A stretch of DNA of 64,000 bases, taken from Clostridium bovifaecis. Its GTDB lineage: Bacteria; Bacillota; Clostridia; Clostridiales; Clostridiaceae. Both the position numbers and the translations under genes were made by a program. Below the pieces are notes generated by a model. It saw only the letters and a program-made list of their open reading frames with translations, searched no databases and was not told the DNA's origin. The stretch covers positions 3,379,249 through 3,443,248 of the forward strand of contig CP046522.1 of assembly GCA_009738435.1 (NCBI GenBank), given 5' to 3'. This document shows, one piece after another, positions 17,740-26,859 of this stretch (position 1 is the stretch's first letter; each line of letters starts with the position of its first letter).

Positions 17740-17812
17740 TTCTACCTATGTATCTAAAACCTACTATTATTACTGTAAACATTATATTAATATACTAGTA
17801 CTTATATCACCC

Positions 17813-17829
17813 TTGATATTTTTTATCAA
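17813..17829. promoter_or_regulatory. Palindrome TTGATA-N5-TATCAA, site 1
   Basis: Perfect 6-bp inverted repeat with a TTTTT spacer, about 75 bp upstream of the -24 element of ptsI. One of three copies; a likely upstream activator site for the adjacent sigma-54 activator. Confidence 0.65.
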
Positions 17830-17915
17830 TACATACTAGTAATTATAATTATTATTCGAATATCATATCTATAAAATACCTGTAGACTAAGATTTTTTTT
17901 TAGATTAGTATATAA

Positions 17916-17932
17916 TTGATAAAAAGTATCAA
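17916..17932. promoter_or_regulatory. Palindrome TTGATA-N5-TATCAA, site 2
   Basis: Second perfect copy, with spacer AAAAG. Together with sites 1 and 3 it occupies the 321-bp region between ptsI and the regulator, which otherwise shows only AT-rich sequence and the sigma-54 promoter. Confidence 0.65.
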
Positions 17933-17943
17933 TTTTTTTATTG

Positions 17944-17960
17944 CTGATATTTTTTATCAA
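17944..17960. promoter_or_regulatory. Palindrome CTGATA-N5-TATCAA, site 3
   Basis: Third copy, one mismatch in the left arm, 37 bp before the regulator start codon. Its closeness to the regulator gene suggests autoregulation as well as activation of ptsI. Confidence 0.6.
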
Positions 17961-17997
17961 TTATATTTATTATCTTAGAAAGGAGTTTCTACTATTT

Positions 17998-20007
17998 ATG
18001 TTCAAAAATAAAGTAACTATAAATATAGAAAATGGAATTCACACAAGAGTAGCTGCAATGGTTGTGCAAAAATCCTCTGAAATAAAACACAGATATAATA
18101 TAGAGTTGTATATAAAGAAATGTCCAAATTCCGAGCCTATCGCTATAAGCATGCTCGCCTTACTATCTCTTAAAATAGGGAAAGGCGAAAACATAGAAAT
18201 CATTTGTAATGATGATACCTCAAATGGTAAAGAAGCAGTTTTAGAACTATGCAACTTTATAACTGAAAAACTTGGAAACAGAAATTCTACAATGACTAAT
18301 TTAGATGTTATATTAGAAGAAAATACTATTGCCACAGAGCAAATCATTGAGAATATTCCTGTAGGGGTTATAGTAATAGATACAAATTCTAATATAACTA
18401 CAATAAATAGTTATGGACTTAAGATCATAAATAAAAGTTCTAAAGAAATTATCGGTAAGAGTATAACAAGTGTAATTCCAACCTGTGATTTACCTTCTAT
18501 ATTTAAAAATAACAAAAGTAGGTATGGAGATATTAGATATATAAATGATCGTATGGTCATTGTAAATGCTTCTCCTATAATATCTAATAATAAAGTAATA
18601 GGTGCTATAAAGATATTTCAGGATATATCAGAACTAGTAGGTATAAGAGAATTAAACGAGAAGCTTAAAAGTATATTAGAAACTTCTCATGAATTAATTT
18701 GTTTTGTAGATGAAAATAGAAGGATAAGCTATATAAACCCAGCCTACGAAGAATATTTTAATGTTTCAAATAAAAATATTGTAGGAAAAGATTTAATGGA
18801 AGTCTCTCCAAATGGCTTTAGAATGAAAGCTTTCAACTCTAAAAAGAAAATTGAAAACATAGTTCATCAAAAGAATGATGTGAATCTAATCTCTACTGTT
18901 CAGCCAATTTTTATAGAAAATTCCTTTAAAGGAGTAATATCTATCTCAAAGCCCGCAAATGAAATAAAGGATCTTGTAAAAAAGCTTGACAACTTTCAAG
19001 AAGAACTAGATTATTATAAAGAAGAATTGCATAGGCATACTAAGCTTAATAGCTCTTTTAATAATATAATAGGAAGCAATAGCACCTTGAAAGAGTGTTT
19101 AATTATAGCTGATAAGGCATCAAAATCTTCTTCTACTGTTCTTATAAGGGGGGAAAGCGGGACTGGTAAAGAACTAATAGCAAACGCAATTCATAATAGC
19201 AGCGATAGAGAAGATAAACCATTTGTTAGAGTGAACTGCGCTGCAATACCTGAAAATCTTTTGGAGAGTGAGCTTTTCGGATACGAAAAAGGCGCTTTCA
19301 CAGGAGCCGTAAAAAGTAAACCTGGTAAGTTCTCTATGGCTCATGGTGGAAGCATATTCTTAGATGAAATAGGCGACTTATCTCCCTCTATGCAGGTTAA
19401 ACTTCTTAGAGTTATTCAAGAAAAAGAATTTGAACGCATAGGTGGCTTAAAAACAAGAAAAGTAGATGTAAGAATTATAGCAGCTACTAACAAAAACTTA
19501 GAAGAGATGATGAAGAATGGAGAGTTTAGAGAAGACTTATATTACAGATTAAATGTAATAAGTGTATATCTTCCACCACTCCGCCATAGAAAAGAAGATA
19601 TAAACCTATTATTAGAGCACTTTATGAAAAAAATTAACATTAAGCTAGGAAAAAAAATATCAAGTGTATCTCCTAATATATTGCCTTATCTTCAAAACTA
19701 TCATTGGCCTGGTAATATACGTGAGTTAGAGAACGTCATAGAACGCGCTATTAATATGTGTGATGGTGATGTTATAACCCCTAGAGACTTACCTTTTTAT
19801 ATAAATAATCCGCCCAATGAAAATAACACTTTAGTAAAGATAGATGATTCTGAAATTAAAACTATGGAAGAATATGAAAAGGAAATTATAACTCTAGCCA
19901 TGAAAAAATATAAGAGCTTTAATAAAGCAGGCAAAGCTTTAGGATTGACTCACAGAACAATTTCACTGAAATGTAAAAAATACGGAATAAATTTTTACAA
20001 ATATTAA
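17998..20007 (+). CDS. Sigma-54 activator with N-terminal HPr domain, two PAS domains, AAA+ and Fis HTH
   Basis: A 669-residue enhancer-binding protein. Residues 1-90 form an HPr-like domain with His15 in GIHTRVAA and a Ser46-equivalent in SMLALLSLKIGKG. Two PAS-like domains follow (about 115-220 and 230-340), then the AAA+ module with Walker A GESGTGKE (about 384), GAFTGA (about 430) and Walker B FLDEIGDL, and a Fis-type HTH at the end (KAGKALGLTHRTISLK). ATG 17998 has AAAGGAG upstream. It is divergent from ptsI. I infer that phosphorylation of His15 by enzyme I, plus a PAS ligand, tunes activation of ptsI. Confidence 0.93.
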   Translation: MFKNKVTINIENGIHTRVAAMVVQKSSEIKHRYNIELYIKKCPNSEPIAISMLALLSLKIGKGENIEIICNDDTSNGKEAVLELCNFITEKLGNRNSTMTNLDVILEENTIATEQIIENIPVGVIVIDTNSNITTINSYGLKIINKSSKEIIGKSITSVIPTCDLPSIFKNNKSRYGDIRYINDRMVIVNASPIISNNKVIGAIKIFQDISELVGIRELNEKLKSILETSHELICFVDENRRISYINPAYEEYFNVSNKNIVGKDLMEVSPNGFRMKAFNSKKKIENIVHQKNDVNLISTVQPIFIENSFKGVISISKPANEIKDLVKKLDNFQEELDYYKEELHRHTKLNSSFNNIIGSNSTLKECLIIADKASKSSSTVLIRGESGTGKELIANAIHNSSDREDKPFVRVNCAAIPENLLESELFGYEKGAFTGAVKSKPGKFSMAHGGSIFLDEIGDLSPSMQVKLLRVIQEKEFERIGGLKTRKVDVRIIAATNKNLEEMMKNGEFREDLYYRLNVISVYLPPLRHRKEDINLLLEHFMKKINIKLGKKISSVSPNILPYLQNYHWPGNIRELENVIERAINMCDGDVITPRDLPFYINNPPNENNTLVKIDDSEIKTMEEYEKEIITLAMKKYKSFNKAGKALGLTHRTISLKCKKYGINFYKY

Positions 20008-20125
20008 TATATTTTCGGAGAATGACTTCCATTATTGGCAAGTATTCTTCTTTTTTTTATGTTTTTTGTGATTTTTTTTATTTTTTTTATATATCGTCTT
20101 TATTTTTTTCTATTTTTAATATAAA

Positions 20126-20166
20126 CTTAACATTGGTATGATAGAATTCATAACATACTTAACATT
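20126..20166 (+). promoter_or_regulatory. TTAACAT-like repeats upstream of the Na/Pi gene
   Basis: CTTAACATT occurs at 20126 and 20158, with CATAACAT at about 20149 between them. The units loosely follow helical spacing and resemble PhoP/PhoB-type TTAACA half-sites. Spacing is irregular, so this is a weak call. Confidence 0.3.
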
Positions 20167-20210
20167 ATTTTAATACCATAAAAAAAATTGATAGGAGATT
20201 GAGGTTGGGT

Positions 20211-21818
20211 ATGGACTACATAATGATTTTTAAACTATTTGGTGGCCTTGGACTATTTGTCTATGGAATGCAACTTATGGGGGATGGACTTCAGAAAGCT
20301 GCTGGAGATAAGCTAAAAAAAATTCTTGAAGCTTTGACTAGCAACAGAATCTTAGCTGTCCTTGTAGGTGCTGGTGTAACTGCAATTATTCAGAGTAGTA
20401 GTGCTACTACAGTAATGACCGTTGGATTTGTTAATGCAGGGCTTATGAACTTATTTCAAGCTGCTGGGGTAATAATGGGAGCTAATATCGGGACAACCAT
20501 GACAGCGCAACTTATTGCTTTTAAACTATCCGATGTAGCACCTCTTATACTAGGTATAGGGGCTGCTATGGTACTATTCTCGAAAAAGAAGAAAGTCAAG
20601 GATATAGGCGACATAGTTCTTGGATTCGGTATCTTATTTGTAGGTATGTCTATGATGGAAGGTGCTATGAAGCCTTTAAGAGAGCTAGAGAGCTTTAAAA
20701 ACCTTATAATTACTATAGGGCAACATCCACTGCTTGGTGTACTTGTTGGGCTTGCAATGACTGCTACAGTTCAAAGCAGTAGTGCAACTATAGGTATACT
20801 TATGGCTCTTGCAGCTAACAACTCAATTACTCTTGGTGTAGCTTTACCAATACTATTTGGAGATAACATTGGTACATGCGTAACAGCGCTTCTTGCAAGT
20901 ATTGGAACTCATAAAAACGCAAAGCGTGCAGCACTTATACATCTTACTTTTAACACTGTAGGTACGTTAATATTTATGTCAGCATTTACTATAGTCATGA
21001 AGATAGTACCTATGTTTGGCGGAGATATCCAAAGACAAATCGCCAATGCACATACAATGTTTAATATAAGTAATGTACTTATACAAGTGCCATTTATACC
21101 TGTACTAGTTAGACTTGTTAATAAACTAGTTCCTGGTGAAGATGATGATTTAAATGCACTCAAATTAGAGTATTTAGATACTAGACTTTTAGAGACACCT
21201 TCAATTGCTTGTGGTCAAGTAGTTAAGGAAATTACAAGAATGGCTAGAATCTCTCAGAGAAATCTAGATAATTCTATGTCTTCATTCTTAACTGATGATG
21301 AAAAGCTAATTAACTCAGTACTTGAACAGGAAATTTTAATTAACTTCCTACAAAGGGAAATAACAGATTACATGGTTTCCTTGTCAAATACAAACTTATC
21401 TGAACAGCAATCAGAGCTTATTACGTCACTTTTTCATGTAGTTAGTGATGTAGAAAGAATAGGAGATCATGCAAAAAATATTGTCGAATTAACGCAATAT
21501 AAAATGGCAAACAATTTAGTTTTCTCAGAGGATGCTCTTAACGGATTAAAAGATTTGTATTCAGTAACTAAGCAAGCTGTTGAATTTACAATATTAGGTT
21601 TATCAAACTTTGACTTTAAGTCCGCTAAGAATGTCATTGAGATTGAAGGAAAAATCGATTCTTTAGAGGAACAATTAAGAAAAGAACACATTGAAAGACT
21701 TAACAATAGAATTTGCAGCCCAGCAGGCGGAGCAATTTTTGTAGACTTGCTATCTAACTTAGAAAGGGTTGGAGATCACTCAAATAACATAGCTCAAGCA
21801 GTTCTTGACCAAAGCTAG
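20211..21818 (+). CDS. Na/Pi cotransporter family protein with PhoU-like domain
   Basis: A 535-residue membrane protein. Two QSSSAT motifs (IIQSSSATTVM and TVQSSSATIG) mark the inverted repeats of the Na/Pi (NptA) core, and the C-terminal 200 residues are helical PhoU-like (VERIGDHAKNI and VERVGDHSNNI). Family members carry phosphate or are linked to phosphate sensing. TTG 20199 and 20205 are alternatives; I chose ATG 20211, with AGGAG and GAGG upstream. A close paralog is encoded at 25177-26787 on the other strand. Confidence 0.9.
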   Translation: MDYIMIFKLFGGLGLFVYGMQLMGDGLQKAAGDKLKKILEALTSNRILAVLVGAGVTAIIQSSSATTVMTVGFVNAGLMNLFQAAGVIMGANIGTTMTAQLIAFKLSDVAPLILGIGAAMVLFSKKKKVKDIGDIVLGFGILFVGMSMMEGAMKPLRELESFKNLIITIGQHPLLGVLVGLAMTATVQSSSATIGILMALAANNSITLGVALPILFGDNIGTCVTALLASIGTHKNAKRAALIHLTFNTVGTLIFMSAFTIVMKIVPMFGGDIQRQIANAHTMFNISNVLIQVPFIPVLVRLVNKLVPGEDDDLNALKLEYLDTRLLETPSIACGQVVKEITRMARISQRNLDNSMSSFLTDDEKLINSVLEQEILINFLQREITDYMVSLSNTNLSEQQSELITSLFHVVSDVERIGDHAKNIVELTQYKMANNLVFSEDALNGLKDLYSVTKQAVEFTILGLSNFDFKSAKNVIEIEGKIDSLEEQLRKEHIERLNNRICSPAGGAIFVDLLSNLERVGDHSNNIAQAVLDQS

Positions 21819-21824
21819 AAATAA

Positions 21825-21854
21825 AAAAGCAGTAGACTTCGGTTTACTGCTTTT
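21825..21854 (+). terminator. Terminator after the Na/Pi gene
   Basis: AAAAGCAGTAGAC-TTCG-GTTTACTGCTTTT, a 13-bp stem (one G-T pair) closed by a stable TTCG loop and followed by AAGTTTTT. It can act for both converging genes. Confidence 0.85.
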
Positions 21855-21872
21855 AAGTTTTTATATAACTTA

Positions 21873-22412
21873 TTAGATTCTCTTTCCATAAAAGCTTTCC
21901 ATGTATTCTCTATATTTCCCCACGATATATTGTATTATTTCCTCTTTTGCATGTCTTTTTTCTTTAATACATTCTTTTGCAGTATTGCTACATATATAGC
22001 ACTCACGTAGAGCATATCCTAAGTCAATTCTGCTTATCTTATTTTCATCTTTATCATATACATCTATATCAACGCACTTACCTAAAATGTGCTTATTTTC
22101 TATTTCCACAGTAGTCCTTTTTATGTCTAATGCATTCTTATTGATTATTAAGGTTAATATAGGACCTTCTGCTGTAATCCTTAATATTTTGAAATAAATA
22201 TATGGACTAAATATATCACAAACTATAGCATCCATACTCTCTATTATATTGTTTGTAATATCATTGCTTTTATTTTCCCCCGGATAACTAACTCTCGTAA
22301 CTACTAAAGGCATGTTAAACTTTCTTATTAATTTGTTTTGAAATTCCATCCTTCTATTTTCTTCTAGAGATATATCTGTACAGTTATATATCATAATTAA
22401 TTGAAGAAGCAT
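21873..22412 (-). CDS. citX: CitX-like holo-ACP synthase of citrate lyase
   Basis: A 179-residue protein matching apo-citrate lyase phosphoribosyl-dephospho-CoA transferase: VDIDVYDKDENKISRIDLG followed by RECYICSNTAKEC and a nearby His (KRHAKEE) is the family signature. The enzyme attaches the triphosphoribosyl-dephospho-CoA group to the CitD acyl carrier. TTG 22430 is possible but lies directly on the AAGGGGG site, so ATG 22412 is preferred. It follows fumB by about 34 nt. No citDEF is in the window, so its target is encoded elsewhere or the protein has another ACP substrate. Confidence 0.8.
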   Translation of the reverse strand: MLLQLIMIYNCTDISLEENRRMEFQNKLIRKFNMPLVVTRVSYPGENKSNDITNNIIESMDAIVCDIFSPYIYFKILRITAEGPILTLIINKNALDIKRTTVEIENKHILGKCVDIDVYDKDENKISRIDLGYALRECYICSNTAKECIKEKRHAKEEIIQYIVGKYREYMESFYGKRI

Positions 22413-22446
22413 TATTAGTACTTCTTCCAATCCCCCTTATTTTCAA

Positions 22447-23006
22447 TTATATACCGATGCTTTCTAAATAAGCCTTCTGTCCAATTTCATATAGATTATT
22501 CCCTTTACTATCAATTACAACAATTGCAGGTAAATTTACTACCTCTAGTTTTCTTATTGCCTCTGATCCTAAATCCTCATATGCTACTAGTTCTGATTTA
22601 ACAATAGACTTTGAGATTAACGCTGCTGCCCCCCCAATGGTCGCAAAATATATAGCTTTATTTCTCTTTATTGCCTCTATAACCTCTAAAGAACGTTTCC
22701 CCTTACCTATCATTCCCTTTAAACCTAAATCCAATAATTTAGACGTATATGAATCCATTCTATAGCTAGTAGTTGGTCCTGCTGAACCTATCACTGAACC
22801 TGGCTTCGCTGGAGTAGGCCCTACATAATATATATCTCGTCTTTAATGCCTATAGGAAGCTCTTTTTTATTTTCTATAAGTTCTGTTAACCTTTTATGTG
22901 CTGCATCTCTAGCTGTATAGATTATTCCCGATATAAGAACACTATCTCCAGCATGTAATTCTTCTATAATGTCCTCACTAAGAGGTGTAGTTATAATCTT
23001 ACTCAT
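22447..23006 (-). CDS. fumB: Fumarate hydratase class I, beta subunit, frame interrupted
   Basis: Beta subunit of the two-subunit iron-sulfur fumarase (fumarate + water to malate). The first frame (MSKIITTPLSEDIIEELHAGD...) stops at TAG 22821; the second carries the conserved VIGSAGPTTSYRMD to the C terminus. Between them a shifted frame reads YYVGPTPAKPG, exactly the expected link. Removing AT from the ATATATAT run at about 22827-22835 gives a normal 185-residue protein (one added base would also work). Located 23 nt after the alpha subunit. Confidence 0.88.
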
Positions 23007-23029
23007 TTATTATCTCCTCGTATAATATT

Positions 23030-23881
23030 CTAAATTTCTGTTGTTATATGTCTTGTTACATGGCAACTTATGTTGACAGCTACAGGAAGTCCTGCTATAT
23101 GGGTTGGATATGTTTCTATATTTATTCCTAAAGCAGTAGTTCTTCCTCCAAACCCTTGTGGACCTATCCCTAAATTATTTATCCTTTCTAAAAGCTCACA
23201 CTCTAAAGAAGCATAATATTCATTGGCATTTCTTAAATTAATTGGTCTTAGTAAAGCTTTTTTTGATAAATAAGCAGCTTTATCAAAGGTCCCACCAATT
23301 CCTACTCCTACAACAATCGGAGGGCATGGGTTTGGGCCGGCCTCCTTAACTGTATCCAATATAAATTTCTTCACTCCTTCAACTCCATCCGATGGCTTTA
23401 ACATTTTTATCTTGCTCATATTTTCCGACCCAAACCCCTTTGGAGCAACTGTAATCTTAATACTATCTCCTGGAATAATATCGTAATATATAACGGCCGG
23501 AGTATTATCCTGTGTATTTACCCTATCAAGCGGATCCTTTACTATAGATTTTCTAAGATATCCTTCCTTATAACCTTCTTTCACCCCTTCATTTATAGCC
23601 TCTTCTAAACTTCCTTCTATAATATGTACATTCTGTCCAATTTCTACAAAAACGCATGCCATTCCTGTATCCTGACATATAGGCATCTTCTCTTTTTCAG
23701 CTATCTGTAAATTAAGCATAATCTTCTCTATGATATCCCTTCCAATAGCCCATTTTTCATCTTTATACGAATTTTCTAGAGCTTGCTTAATATCTTGACT
23801 TAAATAGTAATTAGAGTCCATGCACATATTTTTAATTGCTTCTGTTATATCTTGAGCTTTAATTTCTCTCATTTTAGCCAC
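23030..23881 (-). CDS. fumA: Fumarate hydratase class I, alpha subunit
   Basis: A 283-residue iron-sulfur subunit. Three Cys suited to hold the catalytic [4Fe-4S] cluster are seen in [22 protein letters not shown] and [11 protein letters not shown]. With the beta subunit it interconverts fumarate and malate in the partial TCA cycle. First gene of the fumA-fumB-citX group. Confidence 0.95.
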   Translation of the reverse strand: MAKMREIKAQDITEAIKNMCMDSNYYLSQDIKQALENSYKDEKWAIGRDIIEKIMLNLQIAEKEKMPICQDTGMACVFVEIGQNVHIIEGSLEEAINEGVKEGYKEGYLRKSIVKDPLDRVNTQDNTPAVIYYDIIPGDSIKITVAPKGFGSENMSKIKMLKPSDGVEGVKKFILDTVKEAGPNPCPPIVVGVGIGGTFDKAAYLSKKALLRPINLRNANEYYASLECELLERINNLGIGPQGFGGRTTALGINIETYPTHIAGLPVAVNISCHVTRHITTEI

Positions 23882-24052
23882 CTACCTTGCTATTTTAAAA
23901 AGATTTATTCTTAATATAACTTTATAGTAAATTACATATATTATCAATAATAAATATTCTGTAACATTAATCCAAATAAAGTTTATTTAATTATACATAA
24001 ATATATGATACAATAGTAAGCACAATAGACAAATTTCGAGGTGATAATTATT

Positions 24053-24262
24053 ATGATAAGACACGTATATCCTTTTTTTTACAGAAGATATGCTCTTGAT
24101 CTCTCTACTAACTTGCTACATGATTTAAAAAATGAAAAACCTGAGTGTAAAATCGATGATATTGATGAAGAAGATATCGAAATGTATAGCTCTTTAAATG
24201 AAGGTTCTTTGATGACAGACCAACCTTGTCATAAAAAATGTCCTCATTGTATGGGGGAATAA
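24053..24262 (+). CDS. Small Cys-tailed protein of unknown function
   Basis: A 69-residue acidic protein I cannot assign. The C terminus CHKKCPHCMGE could bind a metal or a thiol cofactor; the N terminus HVYPFFYRRYALDL is aromatic and basic. ATG 24053 is preferred because CGAGGTG lies about 9 bases upstream; GTG 24041 overlaps that site. It is monocistronic and ends at a strong bidirectional terminator. Confidence 0.65.
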   Translation: MIRHVYPFFYRRYALDLSTNLLHDLKNEKPECKIDDIDEEDIEMYSSLNEGSLMTDQPCHKKCPHCMGE

Positions 24263-24273
24263 CCATTAAAACT

Positions 24274-24305
24274 AGCCGACATATTTCCTGGGAAATATGT
24301 CGGCT
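24274..24305. terminator. Bidirectional terminator
   Basis: Perfect 15-bp stem AGCCGACATATTTCC / GGAAATATGTCGGCT with a 2-nt centre and TTTTAT after it. It serves the small plus-strand gene and the converging cwlD. Confidence 0.9.
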
Positions 24306-24310
24306 TTTAT

Positions 24311-25054
24311 CTAGTATTGAAATCTTGACTCTCTTTCTTCCTTTATATTGAAAAATTCTTCTATAGATTTGGCTAATGATTTTGCAATTTCTAGTTGATA
24401 TGAATCTTCCTTTAGCTTTTCTTCTTCTGTTGGATTTGATAAAAATCCACATTCTACTAATACTGATGGTACATCATCATGGCACCTCAATATTTTATAT
24501 GCTCCCTTAGCACATTTTTCTCTTCTTTTATTATTATTGTTTATGTCTTTTATAAGATTTTGTTGCATTATATGGGCAAACTGTCCGCTCTCTCCCTCTT
24601 TTGAGTACCATACTTGTGCACCATAATATTGGCTTTGCTCAAACATATTTAAGTGTACACTTATAAAAGCATCACATTTAGTTTCATTTTTTACTTTACA
24701 TCTATTATTTAAATCTTCATTTTTCTTATCTCTTACTTTTCCTATATCAGAATAAAGCCCCTTGTCTTCATCCCTTGTTAATACTACATTAAATCCTTTT
24801 GTCTCAAGCTCTTTCTTCAATTTTAATGATATTTTTAGATTAATATCCTTTTCTACTGTTCCCTTTTTAGAAACAGCTCCTCCATCTATTCCTCCATGGC
24901 CTGGATCTATCAATACTACTTTTTTATCATTAAATACTTCAATTTTCTTATCACACGCTTCAGAAGATATATAATTAAAGTTTATAATTATTGCTTCTAT
25001 AATTATAGACACTACTAAGTAAAAGACTTTTTTTGTTCTAATCTTATTAAACAA
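24311..25054 (-). CDS. cwlD: N-acetylmuramoyl-L-alanine amidase CwlD
   Basis: A 247-residue zinc amidase (Amidase_3) with an N-terminal signal-anchor (VFYLVVSIIIEAIIINF). Zinc and catalytic motifs LIDPGHGGIDGG, ISVHLN and VLVECGFLSN are present. CwlD removes side peptides to make muramic-lactam in the spore cortex. I chose TTG 25054, seven bases after AGGAGG; ATG 25060 touches the ribosome site. Confidence 0.88.
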   Translation of the reverse strand: MFNKIRTKKVFYLVVSIIIEAIIINFNYISSEACDKKIEVFNDKKVVLIDPGHGGIDGGAVSKKGTVEKDINLKISLKLKKELETKGFNVVLTRDEDKGLYSDIGKVRDKKNEDLNNRCKVKNETKCDAFISVHLNMFEQSQYYGAQVWYSKEGESGQFAHIMQQNLIKDINNNNKRREKCAKGAYKILRCHDDVPSVLVECGFLSNPTEEEKLKEDSYQLEIAKSLAKSIEEFFNIKEERESRFQY

Positions 25055-25133
25055 AATCATCCCTCCTAACTGCACTATATTTATATTTTGCCCTATATAA
25101 GTATTTTTACTTTATACAATTACATAAAAAAAT

Positions 25134-25163
25134 AGCAAAAATATCCTTTATGATATATTTGCT
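25134..25163 (-). terminator. Terminator of the minus-strand Na/Pi gene
   Basis: AGCAAATATATC / GATATTTTTGCT stem with a short loop, followed on the minus strand by ATTTTTTT. Confidence 0.75.
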
Positions 25164-25176
25164 ATAAAATCTTTTC

Positions 25177-26787
25177 TTATACTTGCTTTATAACATACTC
25201 TGCAATATTATTAGCATGATCAGCTATTCGTTCAAGATTACTGATTATACCTAAGAATATTGCTCCTGAATAGGCATCACACATTCCATTATTTAACCTA
25301 TTTATATGGCTTATTCTATATTGTTCCTCTAATCTATCTATATTTTGTTCTAAAACCAAAGTAATTTCAGCCTTATTTGCACTATTTTCCCTAAAACTTA
25401 TAATGCTATTACTTAAAGCATCCAATGTATAATTATATACATTATTTATTTCTTCTATAGCCTTCTCTGATATGCTTACTCTGTTATGCATTCTTTCTAA
25501 AGCTAAATCTGCTATATTTTTACAATGATCTCCTATTCTCTCAATATCATTAACTGCATAAAACATATTTATAACCTTGTTTTTTTGTTCTTCTGATAGA
25601 TCTGTATTTGATAATTTAACTAAAAATGTTGTAATTTCTTTTTCCAACAGATTAATTAATTTCTCATTATCATAAACTCGCCTAGCTTCTTCCTCATTTG
25701 ATGTCTTGAATGCCTCTACAGCTATAACTAAATTCTCTTTAGCTTTTCTGCCCATTCTAAATATCTCCTGCAAGGCTTGTCCTACTCCTATTATAGGCGT
25801 CTCTAAAATTCTTTCATCTATAAACTTTATTCTAATATCTTCATACTCATCTTCACCTGGTATTAACCCCTCAACCAAAGATATTAAATAGCTTATAAAA
25901 GGCATCATTATAAGAACATTTGCTATATTAAATATAGTATGTGTATTAGCAATCTGTCTTGTAATATCCTGAGAATTTGTTTGTACTACTATATATTTTA
26001 ATAAAGGTAGTAATGGAATGAAAATCATAGTTCCTATTAGATTAAATAATAGATGTATAATTGCTGCCCGTTTTGCATTTTTAAGAGTTCCTACACTAGC
26101 TATTAATGCTGTTACACAGGTTCCTATATTATTTCCAAAAATAACTGGAATAGCGACTTCAATTGGTAATATTCCTGACTCTGATAATACTATTAATATA
26201 CCAGTAGATGCTGAAGAGCTTTGAATAGCTGCTGTCATAATAATTCCTAAAAATATACCTAGAAAAATATTACCTTTGAGCGATATTATTATATTTCCTA
26301 AAATTTCTGAACGTGCAAGAGGCACCATGATTTCCTTCATAAATTCCATTCCTAGGAATAATATTCCAAATCCTAAGAATATACTGCCTATTTCCTTAAT
26401 TTTATCTTTTTTAAAAGAAATTATCATCACAGTCCCTACTCCAATGAATGCAGGTATAACTTTTTCAAAGTTCAATGATATTATTTGGCCAGTAATTGTT
26501 GTCCCTATGTTAGCTCCCATTATTACTGCAGTAGCCTGATAAAGATTTATTAATCCCGCATTAACAAATCCTACTACCATAACTGTAGTTGCGCTGCTAC
26601 TTTGAATAATAGCAGTAATAATTATGCCTGTAAGTACTCCTTTTGGCGAACTAGATGCTATTTTTTCAAATAATGTCTTTATTTTATTCCCAGCTAAGTT
26701 AGCTAGACCTTCACCCATTAATTTTATACCAAATAAAAATAAACCTAATCCTCCTACAAGATTTATTATAATATCAAACAAAACCAT
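25177..26787 (-). CDS. Na/Pi cotransporter family protein with PhoU-like domain (second paralog)
   Basis: A 536-residue paralog of the protein at 20211-21818, with the same two QSSSA motifs (IIQSSSATTVMVVG and AIQSSSASTG) and C-terminal PhoU-like repeats (IERIGDHCKNI, LERIADHANNI). AGGGAGGG precedes ATG 26787. It is monocistronic, with its own terminator. Probably phosphate transport or phosphate-linked regulation. Confidence 0.9.
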   Translation of the reverse strand: MVLFDIIINLVGGLGLFLFGIKLMGEGLANLAGNKIKTLFEKIASSSPKGVLTGIIITAIIQSSSATTVMVVGFVNAGLINLYQATAVIMGANIGTTITGQIISLNFEKVIPAFIGVGTVMIISFKKDKIKEIGSIFLGFGILFLGMEFMKEIMVPLARSEILGNIIISLKGNIFLGIFLGIIMTAAIQSSSASTGILIVLSESGILPIEVAIPVIFGNNIGTCVTALIASVGTLKNAKRAAIIHLLFNLIGTMIFIPLLPLLKYIVVQTNSQDITRQIANTHTIFNIANVLIMMPFISYLISLVEGLIPGEDEYEDIRIKFIDERILETPIIGVGQALQEIFRMGRKAKENLVIAVEAFKTSNEEEARRVYDNEKLINLLEKEITTFLVKLSNTDLSEEQKNKVINMFYAVNDIERIGDHCKNIADLALERMHNRVSISEKAIEEINNVYNYTLDALSNSIISFRENSANKAEITLVLEQNIDRLEEQYRISHINRLNNGMCDAYSGAIFLGIISNLERIADHANNIAEYVIKQV

Positions 26788-26859
26788 TAGTCCCTCCCTT
26801 CTTCAATCTCTAATTTATATTATATTATTAATATTCTTAATTACAATAAAATAAAAGAA

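Noticed and set aside
20126-20166. Firm PhoP box upstream of the Na/Pi gene
   Set aside because: The TTAACAT-like units are 9, 23 and 32 bp apart rather than the regular 11 bp, so only a weak call was kept.
24108-24452. 114-residue minus-strand frame
   Set aside because: It overlaps both the small Cys-tailed gene and the 3' end of cwlD in another frame, is rich in basic residues and has no family resemblance.
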